Source of the DNA: an uncultured Polaribacter sp.
GTDB taxonomy: Bacteria > Bacteroidota > Bacteroidia > Flavobacteriales > Flavobacteriaceae
Direction: 5' to 3'
Assembly (NCBI RefSeq): GCF_947503875.1
Contig: NZ_CANNFH010000005.1
Span: 124,001-188,000 of the forward strand
DNA length: 64,000 nucleotides
The notes under the pieces were generated by a model. That model saw only the letters and a list, made by a program, of their open reading frames with translations, ran no database searches and was not told the DNA's origin. The position numbers and the translations under genes are program-made. Below are positions 1-7,401 of the stretch, piece by piece. The first letter of the stretch is position 1. Each line of letters opens with the position of its first letter.

Positions 1-187
1 CAAAAATTAAATTGTAATCTTCGGTATTTATAAAATCGATTTGAGACAAATCTAATTTCTGTTTTTGCTCAATAACTACATTCTGAATTAAATCTCTAAA
101 TTGTATGGCTTCTGCTTTATTAAAATCAAATAAGCGAACAATGTTTTCGTGTAAACCGTTGTAATTGTCTATGTAGTCTAATTCCAT
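1..187 (-). CDS. Partial unknown protein, N-terminal part only
   Basis: Minus-strand reading frame opening with ATG at 187 and running off the left edge without a stop, about 62 codons visible. The protein begins MELDYIDNYNGLHENIVRLF and continues in a hydrophilic, helix-like style. I do not recognise the family and assign no function. It starts 9 bp after the stop codon of the YhcG-like gene on the same strand, so the two may be co-transcribed. Its first 22 codons or so occur again, about 90% identical, upstream of the YhcG-like gene (1214-1280), so this gene's 5' end has been duplicated around its neighbour. Confidence 0.55.
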   Translation of the reverse strand, partial: MELDYIDNYNGLHENIVRLFDFNKAEAIQFRDLIQNVVIEQKQKLDLSQIDFINTEDYNLIF

Positions 188-195
188 TTCGTTGG

Positions 196-1170
196 CTATT
201 CTGAATCTGTAAATATTTTATGTAATTTTTCTTGTAGTAATTTTTTGTTCGGTAACTGGGTTTTGTATTCTGAAATCATAGTTGGTGATAGGCTTCTGCT
301 TAAAGCATACTCAACAACTTCTTTGTCCTTATCCTTACAAAGTAAAATTCCTATACTTGGGTTTTCGTTATCTTTTCTAATATCTCTATCTAGCGCTTCT
401 AGGTAAAAGTTGAGTTGCCCTAAATGTTCGGGTTTAAATTTATCGGTTTTAAGTTCGAAGGCAACTAAACATTGCAAACCACGATGGTAAAAAAGTAAGT
501 CAATAAAAAAGTCGCTATTTCCAACTTGAATTTTATATTCTTTTCCAATAAATAGAAAGTCTTTACCTAATTCTAGAATAAAATCTTTCATTTGATTTAC
601 TAGAGCATTTTGTAAATCGCTTTCGCTATGCGTTTCCTTTATATTTAAAAATTCAAATACATAACTATCTTTAAAAGAGTTTAATACATTTTCATTAGAT
701 TCTCTCAACGTTGTTGAGGTTTTTAAGTTTCCAATTAAAGTTCTTTCAAAAAGACTTGCAGAGATTTGTCTTTCTAGCTCTCTAACACTATAGTTCTCTT
801 TTTCAGAGATATTTAGGTAAAATTCTCTTTCTTCCTTTGTTTTACACCTAGAAAATATAGCTAAATTATGAGACCAACTTATTTGTCTCAATGCTGTGGA
901 GAGTTTTGGAGTATTGTTGTAGGTTTCATAAAACTTCTTCATTCTCCAAATGTTTTTATCAGAGAATCCTTTTATTTCTGGCTCGTTTGTTTTTATATAT
1001 TTTGCTAAATCTGCAACCACACCATCTCCCCACTCTGATTTTTCAATTTTTTGACTAACATATTTTCCAATATTCCAATATAGATTTATGAGTTCTGCAT
1101 TTATAATTCTAATTGCACTAGCGCGAGATTGTTTAATTATTTTAACGATGTCTACAAAACGATTATCCAT
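196..1170 (-). CDS. YhcG-like PDDEXK nuclease domain protein (DUF1016 family)
   Basis: Predicted nuclease-fold protein of 324 residues. The N-terminal third (about 1-150) is the helical DUF1016 region, including NLYWNIGKYVSQKI and WRMKKFYETY. The C-terminal half holds the restriction-endonuclease-like core: FFIDLLFYHR, then VAFELKTDKF, giving the D...ExK arrangement of the PD-(D/E)XK superfamily, followed by HLGQLNFYLEALD. Length fits full-length YhcG proteins (about 320-370). Family members are often found near restriction-modification or toxin-like loci, but their biochemical role is unsettled and I infer none beyond a probable nuclease fold. ATG at 1170 is the only strong start. The gene sits between two copies of a 67-bp sequence, suggesting it was inserted into, or rearranged with, the neighbouring locus. 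Confidence 0.85.
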   Translation of the reverse strand: MDNRFVDIVKIIKQSRASAIRIINAELINLYWNIGKYVSQKIEKSEWGDGVVADLAKYIKTNEPEIKGFSDKNIWRMKKFYETYNNTPKLSTALRQISWSHNLAIFSRCKTKEEREFYLNISEKENYSVRELERQISASLFERTLIGNLKTSTTLRESNENVLNSFKDSYVFEFLNIKETHSESDLQNALVNQMKDFILELGKDFLFIGKEYKIQVGNSDFFIDLLFYHRGLQCLVAFELKTDKFKPEHLGQLNFYLEALDRDIRKDNENPSIGILLCKDKDKEVVEYALSRSLSPTMISEYKTQLPNKKLLQEKLHKIFTDSE

Positions 1171-1181
1171 TATTTAAAATA

Positions 1182-1280
1182 TTAAAAAGTAAAATTAAGT
1201 TGTGGTTTTTTGATGAAATCAAACAAACGTAGAATGTTTTCGTGTAAACCGTTGTAATTGTCTATGTAGTCTAACTGCAT
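1182..1280 (-). pseudogene. Truncated duplicate of the 5' end of the gene at 1-187
   Basis: From ATG at 1280 the frame reads MQLDYIDNYNGLHENILRLF, then a short unrelated tail, and stops after 32 codons. The DNA at 1214-1280 matches 121-187 with about 7 mismatches in 67 positions, including 42 identical bases (1233-1274 against 140-181). It is a broken 5' copy of the partial gene at the left edge, not an independent small gene. It lies directly upstream of the YhcG-like gene. Confidence 0.7.
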
Positions 1281-1370
1281 GTTTTTTTATTCTTTCACTT
1301 GTATTTACTTGTCATTTCGACCTTGTGGAGAAATCTCACACAACAAAAATAAAACAATTAAAACCAACAT

Positions 1371-1622
1371 AGATTTTTCGGTTTCACTATCGTTTCACTC
1401 AAAATGACATACACCAAGGTAATTTCGTCCCTGTGTAAAAATCTCAAGAATGCAAATTTGCAATGTTTACATAATAGAGAATTTTAGGTTCCACTATCGT
1501 TTCTCTCAAAATGACATACGCCAAGGTAATTTTGTGCTTGTGTAAAAACCTCAAGAATGCAAATTTATAAAGTTTCCTTGTTAGAGATTTTTCGATTCCA
1601 CTATCGTTTCACTCAAAATTAC
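1371..1622. repeat. 107-bp tandem repeat, about 2.3 copies, within a 376-bp gene-free stretch
   Basis: The gap 1281-1656 holds no convincing gene. It begins with a TCATTTCGA...GAGAAATCTCA unit (about 1313-1338), then two full and one partial copies of a unit marked by ACTATCGTTT at 1386, 1493 and 1600, so the period is exactly 107 bp. Copies carry CACTCAAAATGACATAC, CAAGGTAAT and CTCAAGAATGCAAATTT with scattered substitutions. The ends resemble the dispersed TTTCGA/GAAATCTC repeat family seen at 19041-19130 and 22533-22763, so this looks like a tandemly amplified, decaying member of it. Confidence 0.7.
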
Positions 1623-1656
1623 AATTTGTTTTGTTGTTGCTAATTTGTGGAGAAAT

Positions 1657-4503
1657 CTAATGCGCCTCTAACCAATTTTGCCCAATTCCCATTTCAACAT
1701 CTAAAGGCACGCTCATTTTAAAAGCGTTTTCCATTTCGTGCTTAATAATTGGTTTTATGGTTTCTAATTCGTCTTTATGCGCATCAAAAACCAATTCATC
1801 ATGCACTTGCAGTAACATTTTAGATTTAAAATTTTCTGCTGTAAAACGTTTATGAATATTAATCATAGCTAATTTAATAATATCTGCAGCAGAACCTTGT
1901 ATAGGTGCATTTACAGCATTACGTTCTGCACCAGACCTTACCATTGCATTTCTAGAATTAATGTCTTTTAAATACCTACGTCTGTTTAAAATGGTTTCTA
2001 CATAACCATATTCTCTGGCAAATTCTACCTGTTTTGTCATGTATGCTTTCAACTTTGGGTAAGTTTCATAATAGGTGTCTATCAATTCTTTGGCTTCACC
2101 TCTAGATAAGTTGGTTTGGTTGCTTAACCCAAATGCAGAAACCCCATAAACAATACCAAAATTTACCGTTTTTGCATTGCTACGTTGCTCTCTAGTAACT
2201 TCTTCTAAAGGCACATTAAATACTTTTGCGGCGGTAGAAGCATGAATATCTTCACCGTTTTTAAAAGCATTAATCATATTTTCTTCTTCACTTACAGCTG
2301 CAATAATTCTTAATTCTATTTGGCTATAATCTGCTGCTAGTAACACATGATTTTCGTTTCTAGGCACAAACGCTTTTCTAACTTCTCTTCCTCTTTCTGT
2401 TCTAATTGGTATGTTTTGTAAATTCGGGTTGTTAGAGCTTAAACGGCCTGTTGCAGCAACAGCTTGCATGTATTGTGTATGCACTCTGCCCGTTTTTGGA
2501 TTAATCTCATTAGGTAAAGCATCTACATAGGTGCTTTGCAGTTTTTTATACTGACGATATTCTTGAATATTTCTAATAATTTCGTGTTCTTTCGCTAAAG
2601 CGGATAAAATATCTTCTCCGGTTTTGTATTGCCCAGTTTTTGTCTTTTTTGGTTTTTTTACTAACTCTAATTTTTCAAAAAGAACAATTCCCAGTTGTTT
2701 TGGCGATGCAATATTAAATTCTTCACCAGCTTCATTATAAATACTTTTTTCTAGTCTGTTAATGTCTTCTGTGAGTGCTACAGAAAGTTGCTTTAGAAAA
2801 TCGGTATTTAGATTAATCCCTTCAATTTCCATAGCCGTTAAAACGGATACTAAGGGCAACTCAATCTCATTAAATAATTTTGTAACGTTTCCAGATTCTA
2901 ATTCTCTTGTAAATAATTGTTTCAATTGAAAGGTAATATCTGCGTCTTCTACTGCATATTCTGTTTGGTCTTTTATAGGAACAACACGCATAGAAAGTTG
3001 GTTTTTCCCTTTTTTACCAATCAATTCTGTTATAGAAACTGGTTGATAATTCAAATACGTTTCTGCTAAAATATCCATATTATGGCGCATATCTGGGTTA
3101 ATCAAATAATGCGCAATCATGGTATCAAACAATTTTCCTTTTACTGGAATGTTGTAATTGGATAATACTTTAATATCGTACTTTAAATTATGTCCAATTT
3201 TTTCGATTTTAGATTCGAAGAAAGGTCTAAATTCTTCTAAAATAGCTAAGGTTTCTTCTTGGTTTTCTGGAAAAGAAACGTAGTAGCCTTTACCAATTTC
3301 AAAAGAAAAAGCAATACCAATTAATGCTACTTCTAAGGCTTTTAAACCGGTAGTTTCTGTATCAAAACAAACCGAAGTTTGTTGCATTAATTTCTGAATT
3401 AATAGTTTCCTAGAAAAAGGAGAATCTATATGTTGGTAAAAATGATCTGTATTTGCTATGGTTTTAAATCCGCTTGCAATTTCTGTTTCTGAAACATTAC
3501 CAGCACCAGGAGCAGCAAATAAATCAAATTGACCTTCTGGGGCGTTTGTAGAAGACTTCTCGACTGCGCTCGAAGTGACATTTGGAGAATCTTCAACAGA
3601 ATTTACTCTTGCTGCATTTTCTACTGCAAACGTTTTTAAGAAATTGGTTAATAAATTTCTGAATTCTAATTCGTTAAAAAGTTCGGTTACTTTTTCTGTG
3701 TTGGGTTGTTCTAGCTCAAAATCTTCAGCATTAAAAGTTACAGGCACATCTAGCATTATAGTGGCTAGTTTTTTAGAAAGTAAACCTAACTCGCCATTAG
3801 CTTCTAATTTTTCCTTCATTTTACCTTTTAGCTCATGTGTGTTTGCTAAAAGATTTTCCATAGAACCATAGGCTGCCAAAAACTTTTTTGCTGTTTTTTC
3901 TCCAACACCTGGTAAACCAGGAATGTTGTCTGCAGAATCGCCCATCATTCCTAAAAAGTCAATCACTTGTTCTGGCTTTTCTACACCAAACTTTTCTTGT
4001 ACTTCTGGCACGCCCCAAATATCATAACCACCACCAAAACGTGGTTTGTACATAAAAATATTTTCAGAAACCAACTGTGCAAAATCTTTATCTGGTGTAA
4101 CCATATAGGTTTTGTAGCCTTCTTTTTCTGCTTGCTTAGAAAGTGTACCAATAACATCATCTGCCTCAAAACCTTCTTTTACCATTATAGGAATATGCAT
4201 GGCATTTAAAATCTCGTAAATGTAAGGCACTGCTAATTTTATAGCTTCTGGGGTTTCATCTCTATTGGCTTTGTAAGCTTCAAACATTTCTACTCTGTCT
4301 GTACTGCCACCTTTGTCAAAACAAACGGCTAATTTATCTGGTCTTTCACGTTTAATTACGTCTAAAAGCGAGTTCATAAACCCCATAATTGCAGAGGTAT
4401 CTAAACCCTTAGAGTTTATTCTTGGGTTCTTTATAAAAGCATAATATCCTCTAAAAATTAATGCATAAGCATCTACTAAAAAAACTCTTTTTTGGTCTGA
4501 CAT
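1657..4503 (-). CDS. polA: DNA polymerase I
   Basis: Replication and repair polymerase of 948 residues, usual length for Bacteroidota. The N-terminal 5'-3' nuclease domain (about 1-290) starts KRVFLVDAYALIFRGYYAF and has the helix-hairpin-helix region LPGVGEKTAKKFL. The 3'-5' proofreading domain (about 350-540) appears active: FDTETTGL (DxE), HNLKYD and EDADITFQL are present. The polymerase domain has motif A (ADYSQIELRI), motif B (RSNAKTVNFGIVYG) and motif C (QVHDELVF). Between the first two domains, around residues 308-317, the protein contains VTSSAVEKSS, encoded by a copy of a dispersed intergenic repeat. A Bacteroidota-like -7 box (TATATTTC, 4534-4541) lies upstream. Confidence 0.97.
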   Translation of the reverse strand: MSDQKRVFLVDAYALIFRGYYAFIKNPRINSKGLDTSAIMGFMNSLLDVIKRERPDKLAVCFDKGGSTDRVEMFEAYKANRDETPEAIKLAVPYIYEILNAMHIPIMVKEGFEADDVIGTLSKQAEKEGYKTYMVTPDKDFAQLVSENIFMYKPRFGGGYDIWGVPEVQEKFGVEKPEQVIDFLGMMGDSADNIPGLPGVGEKTAKKFLAAYGSMENLLANTHELKGKMKEKLEANGELGLLSKKLATIMLDVPVTFNAEDFELEQPNTEKVTELFNELEFRNLLTNFLKTFAVENAARVNSVEDSPNVTSSAVEKSSTNAPEGQFDLFAAPGAGNVSETEIASGFKTIANTDHFYQHIDSPFSRKLLIQKLMQQTSVCFDTETTGLKALEVALIGIAFSFEIGKGYYVSFPENQEETLAILEEFRPFFESKIEKIGHNLKYDIKVLSNYNIPVKGKLFDTMIAHYLINPDMRHNMDILAETYLNYQPVSITELIGKKGKNQLSMRVVPIKDQTEYAVEDADITFQLKQLFTRELESGNVTKLFNEIELPLVSVLTAMEIEGINLNTDFLKQLSVALTEDINRLEKSIYNEAGEEFNIASPKQLGIVLFEKLELVKKPKKTKTGQYKTGEDILSALAKEHEIIRNIQEYRQYKKLQSTYVDALPNEINPKTGRVHTQYMQAVAATGRLSSNNPNLQNIPIRTERGREVRKAFVPRNENHVLLAADYSQIELRIIAAVSEEENMINAFKNGEDIHASTAAKVFNVPLEEVTREQRSNAKTVNFGIVYGVSAFGLSNQTNLSRGEAKELIDTYYETYPKLKAYMTKQVEFAREYGYVETILNRRRYLKDINSRNAMVRSGAERNAVNAPIQGSAADIIKLAMINIHKRFTAENFKSKMLLQVHDELVFDAHKDELETIKPIIKHEMENAFKMSVPLDVEMGIGQNWLEAH
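3551..3580 (-). repeat. Dispersed repeat copy inside the polA coding sequence
   Basis: On the coding strand this stretch reads TGTCACTTCGAGCGCAGTCG followed by AGAAGTCTTC. This is the sequence type common as an intergenic repeat in Flavobacteria and akin to the TTTCGA/GAAATCTC units elsewhere in this window. Here it is in frame in polA and encodes VTSSAVEKSS in the linker between the 5'-3' nuclease and proofreading domains. Its GC-rich codons (TCG, AGC, GCA, GTC, GAG) stand out from the surrounding AT-rich codon use. Confidence 0.7.
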
Positions 4504-4616
4504 TGTATTTTATGTTGAGATCGATAAAATTACGAAATATAACGTCCATATAAAAAAAAATGAGGAAATTTGAAACAAAGGAATCAAACCCAAATTGTAT
4601 ACTTTAATTATAAAAA

Positions 4617-4973
4617 TTTTTTAAAAAATAGTAGTTGCTTTAATTCTAGTATTTTTAATAGGAGCAGGTGTTGCTGGTTTTGGGTGTATGGTAAAATAGT
4701 AAAAGTTGGTGTTTTGGAGATTGTTGCAAACAATTTTGAACAACAAGTGAAGCCTTTAAAAAACCAATTCTTAATAATGGTACACAATCTAGTTATGGTT
4801 TTGGATGGGTTATTTTAAATCCAGTTGCACATTCTCATGATTATGCTTGGTTAGGTGTAAGAACACTAATTATCAGAAATGAACAATTAAAAAATTGTTT
4901 GGTAATTCTTGATAATTCTTCTAGTTTGGCTATAAATAATATAAGTATAGAATTGGTAAAAGTTTTAAAATAA
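4617..4973 (+). pseudogene. Remnant of a serine hydrolase (beta-lactamase-family) gene
   Basis: The 600-bp stretch 4504-5105 has no intact gene, but two pieces of former coding sequence are visible in different frames. The first (about 4625-4699) reads KIVVALILVFLIGAGVAGFG, a membrane or signal segment, and soon hits a stop. The second (about 4760-4973) reads KPILNNGTQSSYGFGWVILN, then HSHDYAWLGVRTLIIRNEQ and LVILDNSSS, ending at TAA 4971-4973. This second piece resembles the C-terminal end of serine hydrolases of the class C beta-lactamase/PBP4* type (YGFGW, H...WLG.RT..IR, VVLxNSS). The Ser-x-x-Lys active-site region is gone, so the gene is dead. Family call is from motif memory only. Confidence 0.5.
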
Positions 4974-5105
4974 GAGACATACTAAAATTTTAAAGGCAAT
5001 TATCAAATATGAAAAGCGCCTAATTTGAGTTCTTTTTTGTTAAAGTCTTCCAAAAATAAAATAGTTACGGGTTTATTAGAAGTAAATTTGTAAAAAACAA
5101 ATTTT

Positions 5106-6326
5106 ATGCCTCGTTGGTTAATTCCTTTATTGTTATTAATTGTACTTATTGTTGCAGTAGAATTTTACACATTTCAAGCTTTTAAAACCTTTTCTAAGAA
5201 TAGATTTATTCGTTTTTCTTTTGTGGCGATAAGTATTGTAGTGTATCTCAACTTTTTTATCACTTTAATTACTTATGATAGAAGCAATGGGCAAACGCCA
5301 CAATTTCAAATGGCTATGGGTTTGTTGCTTACCATTTCTATACCAAAATTGGTGGTTATTTTAGTGCTTTTTGGTGAAGATATTTACAGGGGAGTTTTAA
5401 AGTTGATAGCTGTAATAACAGGAGAAACAAAACCATTAGTAGGTAGAAGAAAGTTTATTTCGCAAATTGCTTTAGGTTTGGCAGCTATACCTTTTGCTAG
5501 TTTTATCTACGGCATTATACAAGGTAAATACAATTATAAAGTTATAAAATACCAGCTAAGTTTTAAAGATTTGCCAGATGCTTTTAATGGTTTTACAATT
5601 ACGCAAATTTCAGACATACATTCAGGGAGTTTCACTAATAAAGAAAAAATACAATATGGAGTAGATTTAATTAATCAGCAAAAATCTGATGTGATTTTAT
5701 TTACTGGAGATATTGTAAATAATAAAGCAGATGAAATGGACAATTGGTTGGATGTTTTTGACAAGTTAGAAGCGAAAGAAGGTAAATATTCTGTTTTAGG
5801 AAATCATGATTATGGAGATTATATGAATTGGAAGAACCCACAAGATAAAATAGATAATTTTCAGAAAGTAAAAGACATACATCAAAAAATTGGTTTCGAT
5901 TTATTACTAGATGAACATAGATATTTAGAAAAAGACGGACAAAAAATTGCACTTTTAGGTGTAGAAAATTGGGGCAAAGGTTTTAATCAGGCTGGAGATT
6001 TGAAGCGAGCATCTTCTGGTGTGAATAAGGAAGATTTTAAAATATTAATGTCTCACGATCCTAGCCATTGGCAAGAAAAAGTAAAAAAAGATCCTTTAAA
6101 TTACCAACTTACATTAAGTGGCCATACACATGGTTTGCAAATGGGTATAGAAATTCCGGGTTGGTTTAAATTTAGTCCTTCTCAGTTTGTGTACAAACAA
6201 TGGGCAGGTTTGTATGAAGAAGCAGGTAGATATATAAATGTAAATCGTGGTTTTGGGTATCATGCATTTCCTGGTAGAGTAGGTATTTGGCCAGAAATTA
6301 CAGTTATTGAGCTTAAAAAAAAATGA
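5106..6326 (+). CDS. Membrane-anchored metallophosphoesterase (YkuE/YaeI-like)
   Basis: Calcineurin-like phosphoesterase of 406 residues. The first 150 residues contain several hydrophobic segments (starting PRWLIPLLLLIVLIVAVEF), then GRRKFISQIALGLAAIPFAS, another membrane segment preceded by a twin-arginine-like motif. The catalytic domain follows with all metal-binding blocks: ISDIHSGSF (D-x-H), FTGDIVNN (GD), LGNHDYGDY (GNHD), SHDPSHW and SGHTHGLQMG (GHTH). The domain is therefore expected to lie outside the cytoplasmic membrane. Related B. subtilis YkuE and E. coli YaeI proteins are phosphoesterases acting on lipid-type substrates; the substrate here is unknown. Stands alone between a decayed gene and a small thioredoxin-fold gene. 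Confidence 0.88.
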   Translation: MPRWLIPLLLLIVLIVAVEFYTFQAFKTFSKNRFIRFSFVAISIVVYLNFFITLITYDRSNGQTPQFQMAMGLLLTISIPKLVVILVLFGEDIYRGVLKLIAVITGETKPLVGRRKFISQIALGLAAIPFASFIYGIIQGKYNYKVIKYQLSFKDLPDAFNGFTITQISDIHSGSFTNKEKIQYGVDLINQQKSDVILFTGDIVNNKADEMDNWLDVFDKLEAKEGKYSVLGNHDYGDYMNWKNPQDKIDNFQKVKDIHQKIGFDLLLDEHRYLEKDGQKIALLGVENWGKGFNQAGDLKRASSGVNKEDFKILMSHDPSHWQEKVKKDPLNYQLTLSGHTHGLQMGIEIPGWFKFSPSQFVYKQWAGLYEEAGRYINVNRGFGYHAFPGRVGIWPEITVIELKKK

Positions 6327-6414
6327 TAATCAGGTTTTTAAATAAGAATTATTATCTTTACAACATAACCAAACTTTAGTTTTTAATGAATTCCCCATAA
6401 AAATTACAGTTTAA

Positions 6415-6708
6415 ATGAAAAAATTTGGAGAGTTAATTAGTACACAAAAACCCGTTTTATTAGATTTTTATAAAGAGTTTGATGGTAAAAATGATAATCT
6501 TAAAATTTTAAGAAATCTTGCTGCCATTTTTGGGAGTAGGGCAAAGATTATTAAAATAGACATTTCTAAAAATGAGTTTTTAGCAGACGCTTTGGATATT
6601 AACACAAACCCCACTTTTATGATTTATAAAAATGGAGAAATGAAATGGCGTGAAACAGGGGTACAAGATGAAACTGCACTTATTAGTCTGCTCAACAAGT
6701 ACATATAA
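6415..6708 (+). CDS. Small thioredoxin-fold protein lacking the CxxC motif
   Basis: A 97-residue protein with the thioredoxin-fold outline: the strand PVLLDFYKEFDG where the redox motif normally follows, KIIKIDISKNEFLADALDI, and the cis-proline segment NTNPTFMIYKNGE. It contains no cysteine at all, so it cannot be a thiol-disulfide oxidoreductase; the CxxC position is occupied by FDGKND. Similar short cysteine-free thioredoxin-like proteins occur in Flavobacteria; their role is not known to me. It is convergent with the deacetylase gene, 44 bp away. Confidence 0.7.
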   Translation: MKKFGELISTQKPVLLDFYKEFDGKNDNLKILRNLAAIFGSRAKIIKIDISKNEFLADALDINTNPTFMIYKNGEMKWRETGVQDETALISLLNKYI

Positions 6709-6752
6709 AAAGACACCTTCTTTAAAGATATCGCCTTCTTGTAAGTGTTTTT

Positions 6753-7400
6753 TTAGGTATTAATACTCTTAAAAACATAACCTTTCTTGGAAAAGTAATC
6801 TAATACTTTAGGCAATACAAAGCGCAGTTTTTCTGAAGCTTTAATACTATCATGAAAAACAATAATACTACCGTTTTTTGTGTTTTTTAATACGTTTTTT
6901 AAGCACGTTTCTTTTGTTATGTTGGAGTCAAAATCTGCAGAAAGTACAGACCACATTATAATTTTGTAACCTTTTTTAATTAGTTGTTTTGCTTGCTTTG
7001 TTTTAATCTTACCATAAGGAGGTCTAAATAATTTTTGTGTGGTTGGGTTTTTGCTAAATTGTTGAATTGTTGCGTCACACTTTAAACAATTATCAATATA
7101 ACCTTTAGTATTATTTGTCCAACCATTTACATGATTTTGAGTGTGATTGCCAATAACATGACCTTGTTCTATTAATTCTTTAAAAAGCTCTGGGTGATTT
7201 TTAATGTTTTTTCCAATACAAAAAAAAGTAGCTTTTGCATTGTGTTTTTTTAATTCTTGTAAAACAAATGGCGTAATTTGTGGAGTAGGACCATCATCAA
7301 AAGTTAAAAATATTTCTTTTTTTTCCATAGAAAAACGCCAAATATAATTAGAGAAAAATCTCATAATAATACTTGGCGTTTTTGGTAAATAAAATCTCAA
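6753..7400 (-). CDS. Polysaccharide deacetylase (NodB/CE4 family)
   Basis: Carbohydrate esterase of 215 residues, predicted to remove N- or O-acetyl groups from a polysaccharide. CE4 motifs are complete: TFDDGPTP (motif 1, catalytic Asp pair), HVIGNHTQNH (motif 2, metal-binding His pair), RPPYGK (motif 3), MWSVLSADFD (motif 4) and IVFHDS (motif 5). No cleavable signal peptide is obvious. The start is TTG at 7400: the N-terminus it gives (RFYLPKTPSIIMRFFSNYIW) matches the family's usual opening (xYxxKTPxxIxxxFxxxxW), so I prefer it to ATG at 7364. The start overlaps the end of the upstream DUF2723 gene region with one base between, indicating translational coupling. The exact polysaccharide is unknown. 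Confidence 0.9.
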   Translation of the reverse strand: MRFYLPKTPSIIMRFFSNYIWRFSMEKKEIFLTFDDGPTPQITPFVLQELKKHNAKATFFCIGKNIKNHPELFKELIEQGHVIGNHTQNHVNGWTNNTKGYIDNCLKCDATIQQFSKNPTTQKLFRPPYGKIKTKQAKQLIKKGYKIIMWSVLSADFDSNITKETCLKNVLKNTKNGSIIVFHDSIKASEKLRFVLPKVLDYFSKKGYVFKSINT

Positions 7401-7401
7401 T

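Noticed and set aside
1371..1622. CRISPR array
   Set aside because: The unit repeats directly with 107-bp period and no short conserved repeat alternating with unique spacers; no cas genes in the window.
1281..1656. Insertion sequence
   Set aside because: No transposase frame and no terminal inverted repeats with target duplication were seen around the repeats.
4570..4818. 82-residue gene after polA
   Set aside because: This frame has no protein-like pattern, while the adjacent frames carry serine-hydrolase motifs; it is noise over a pseudogene.
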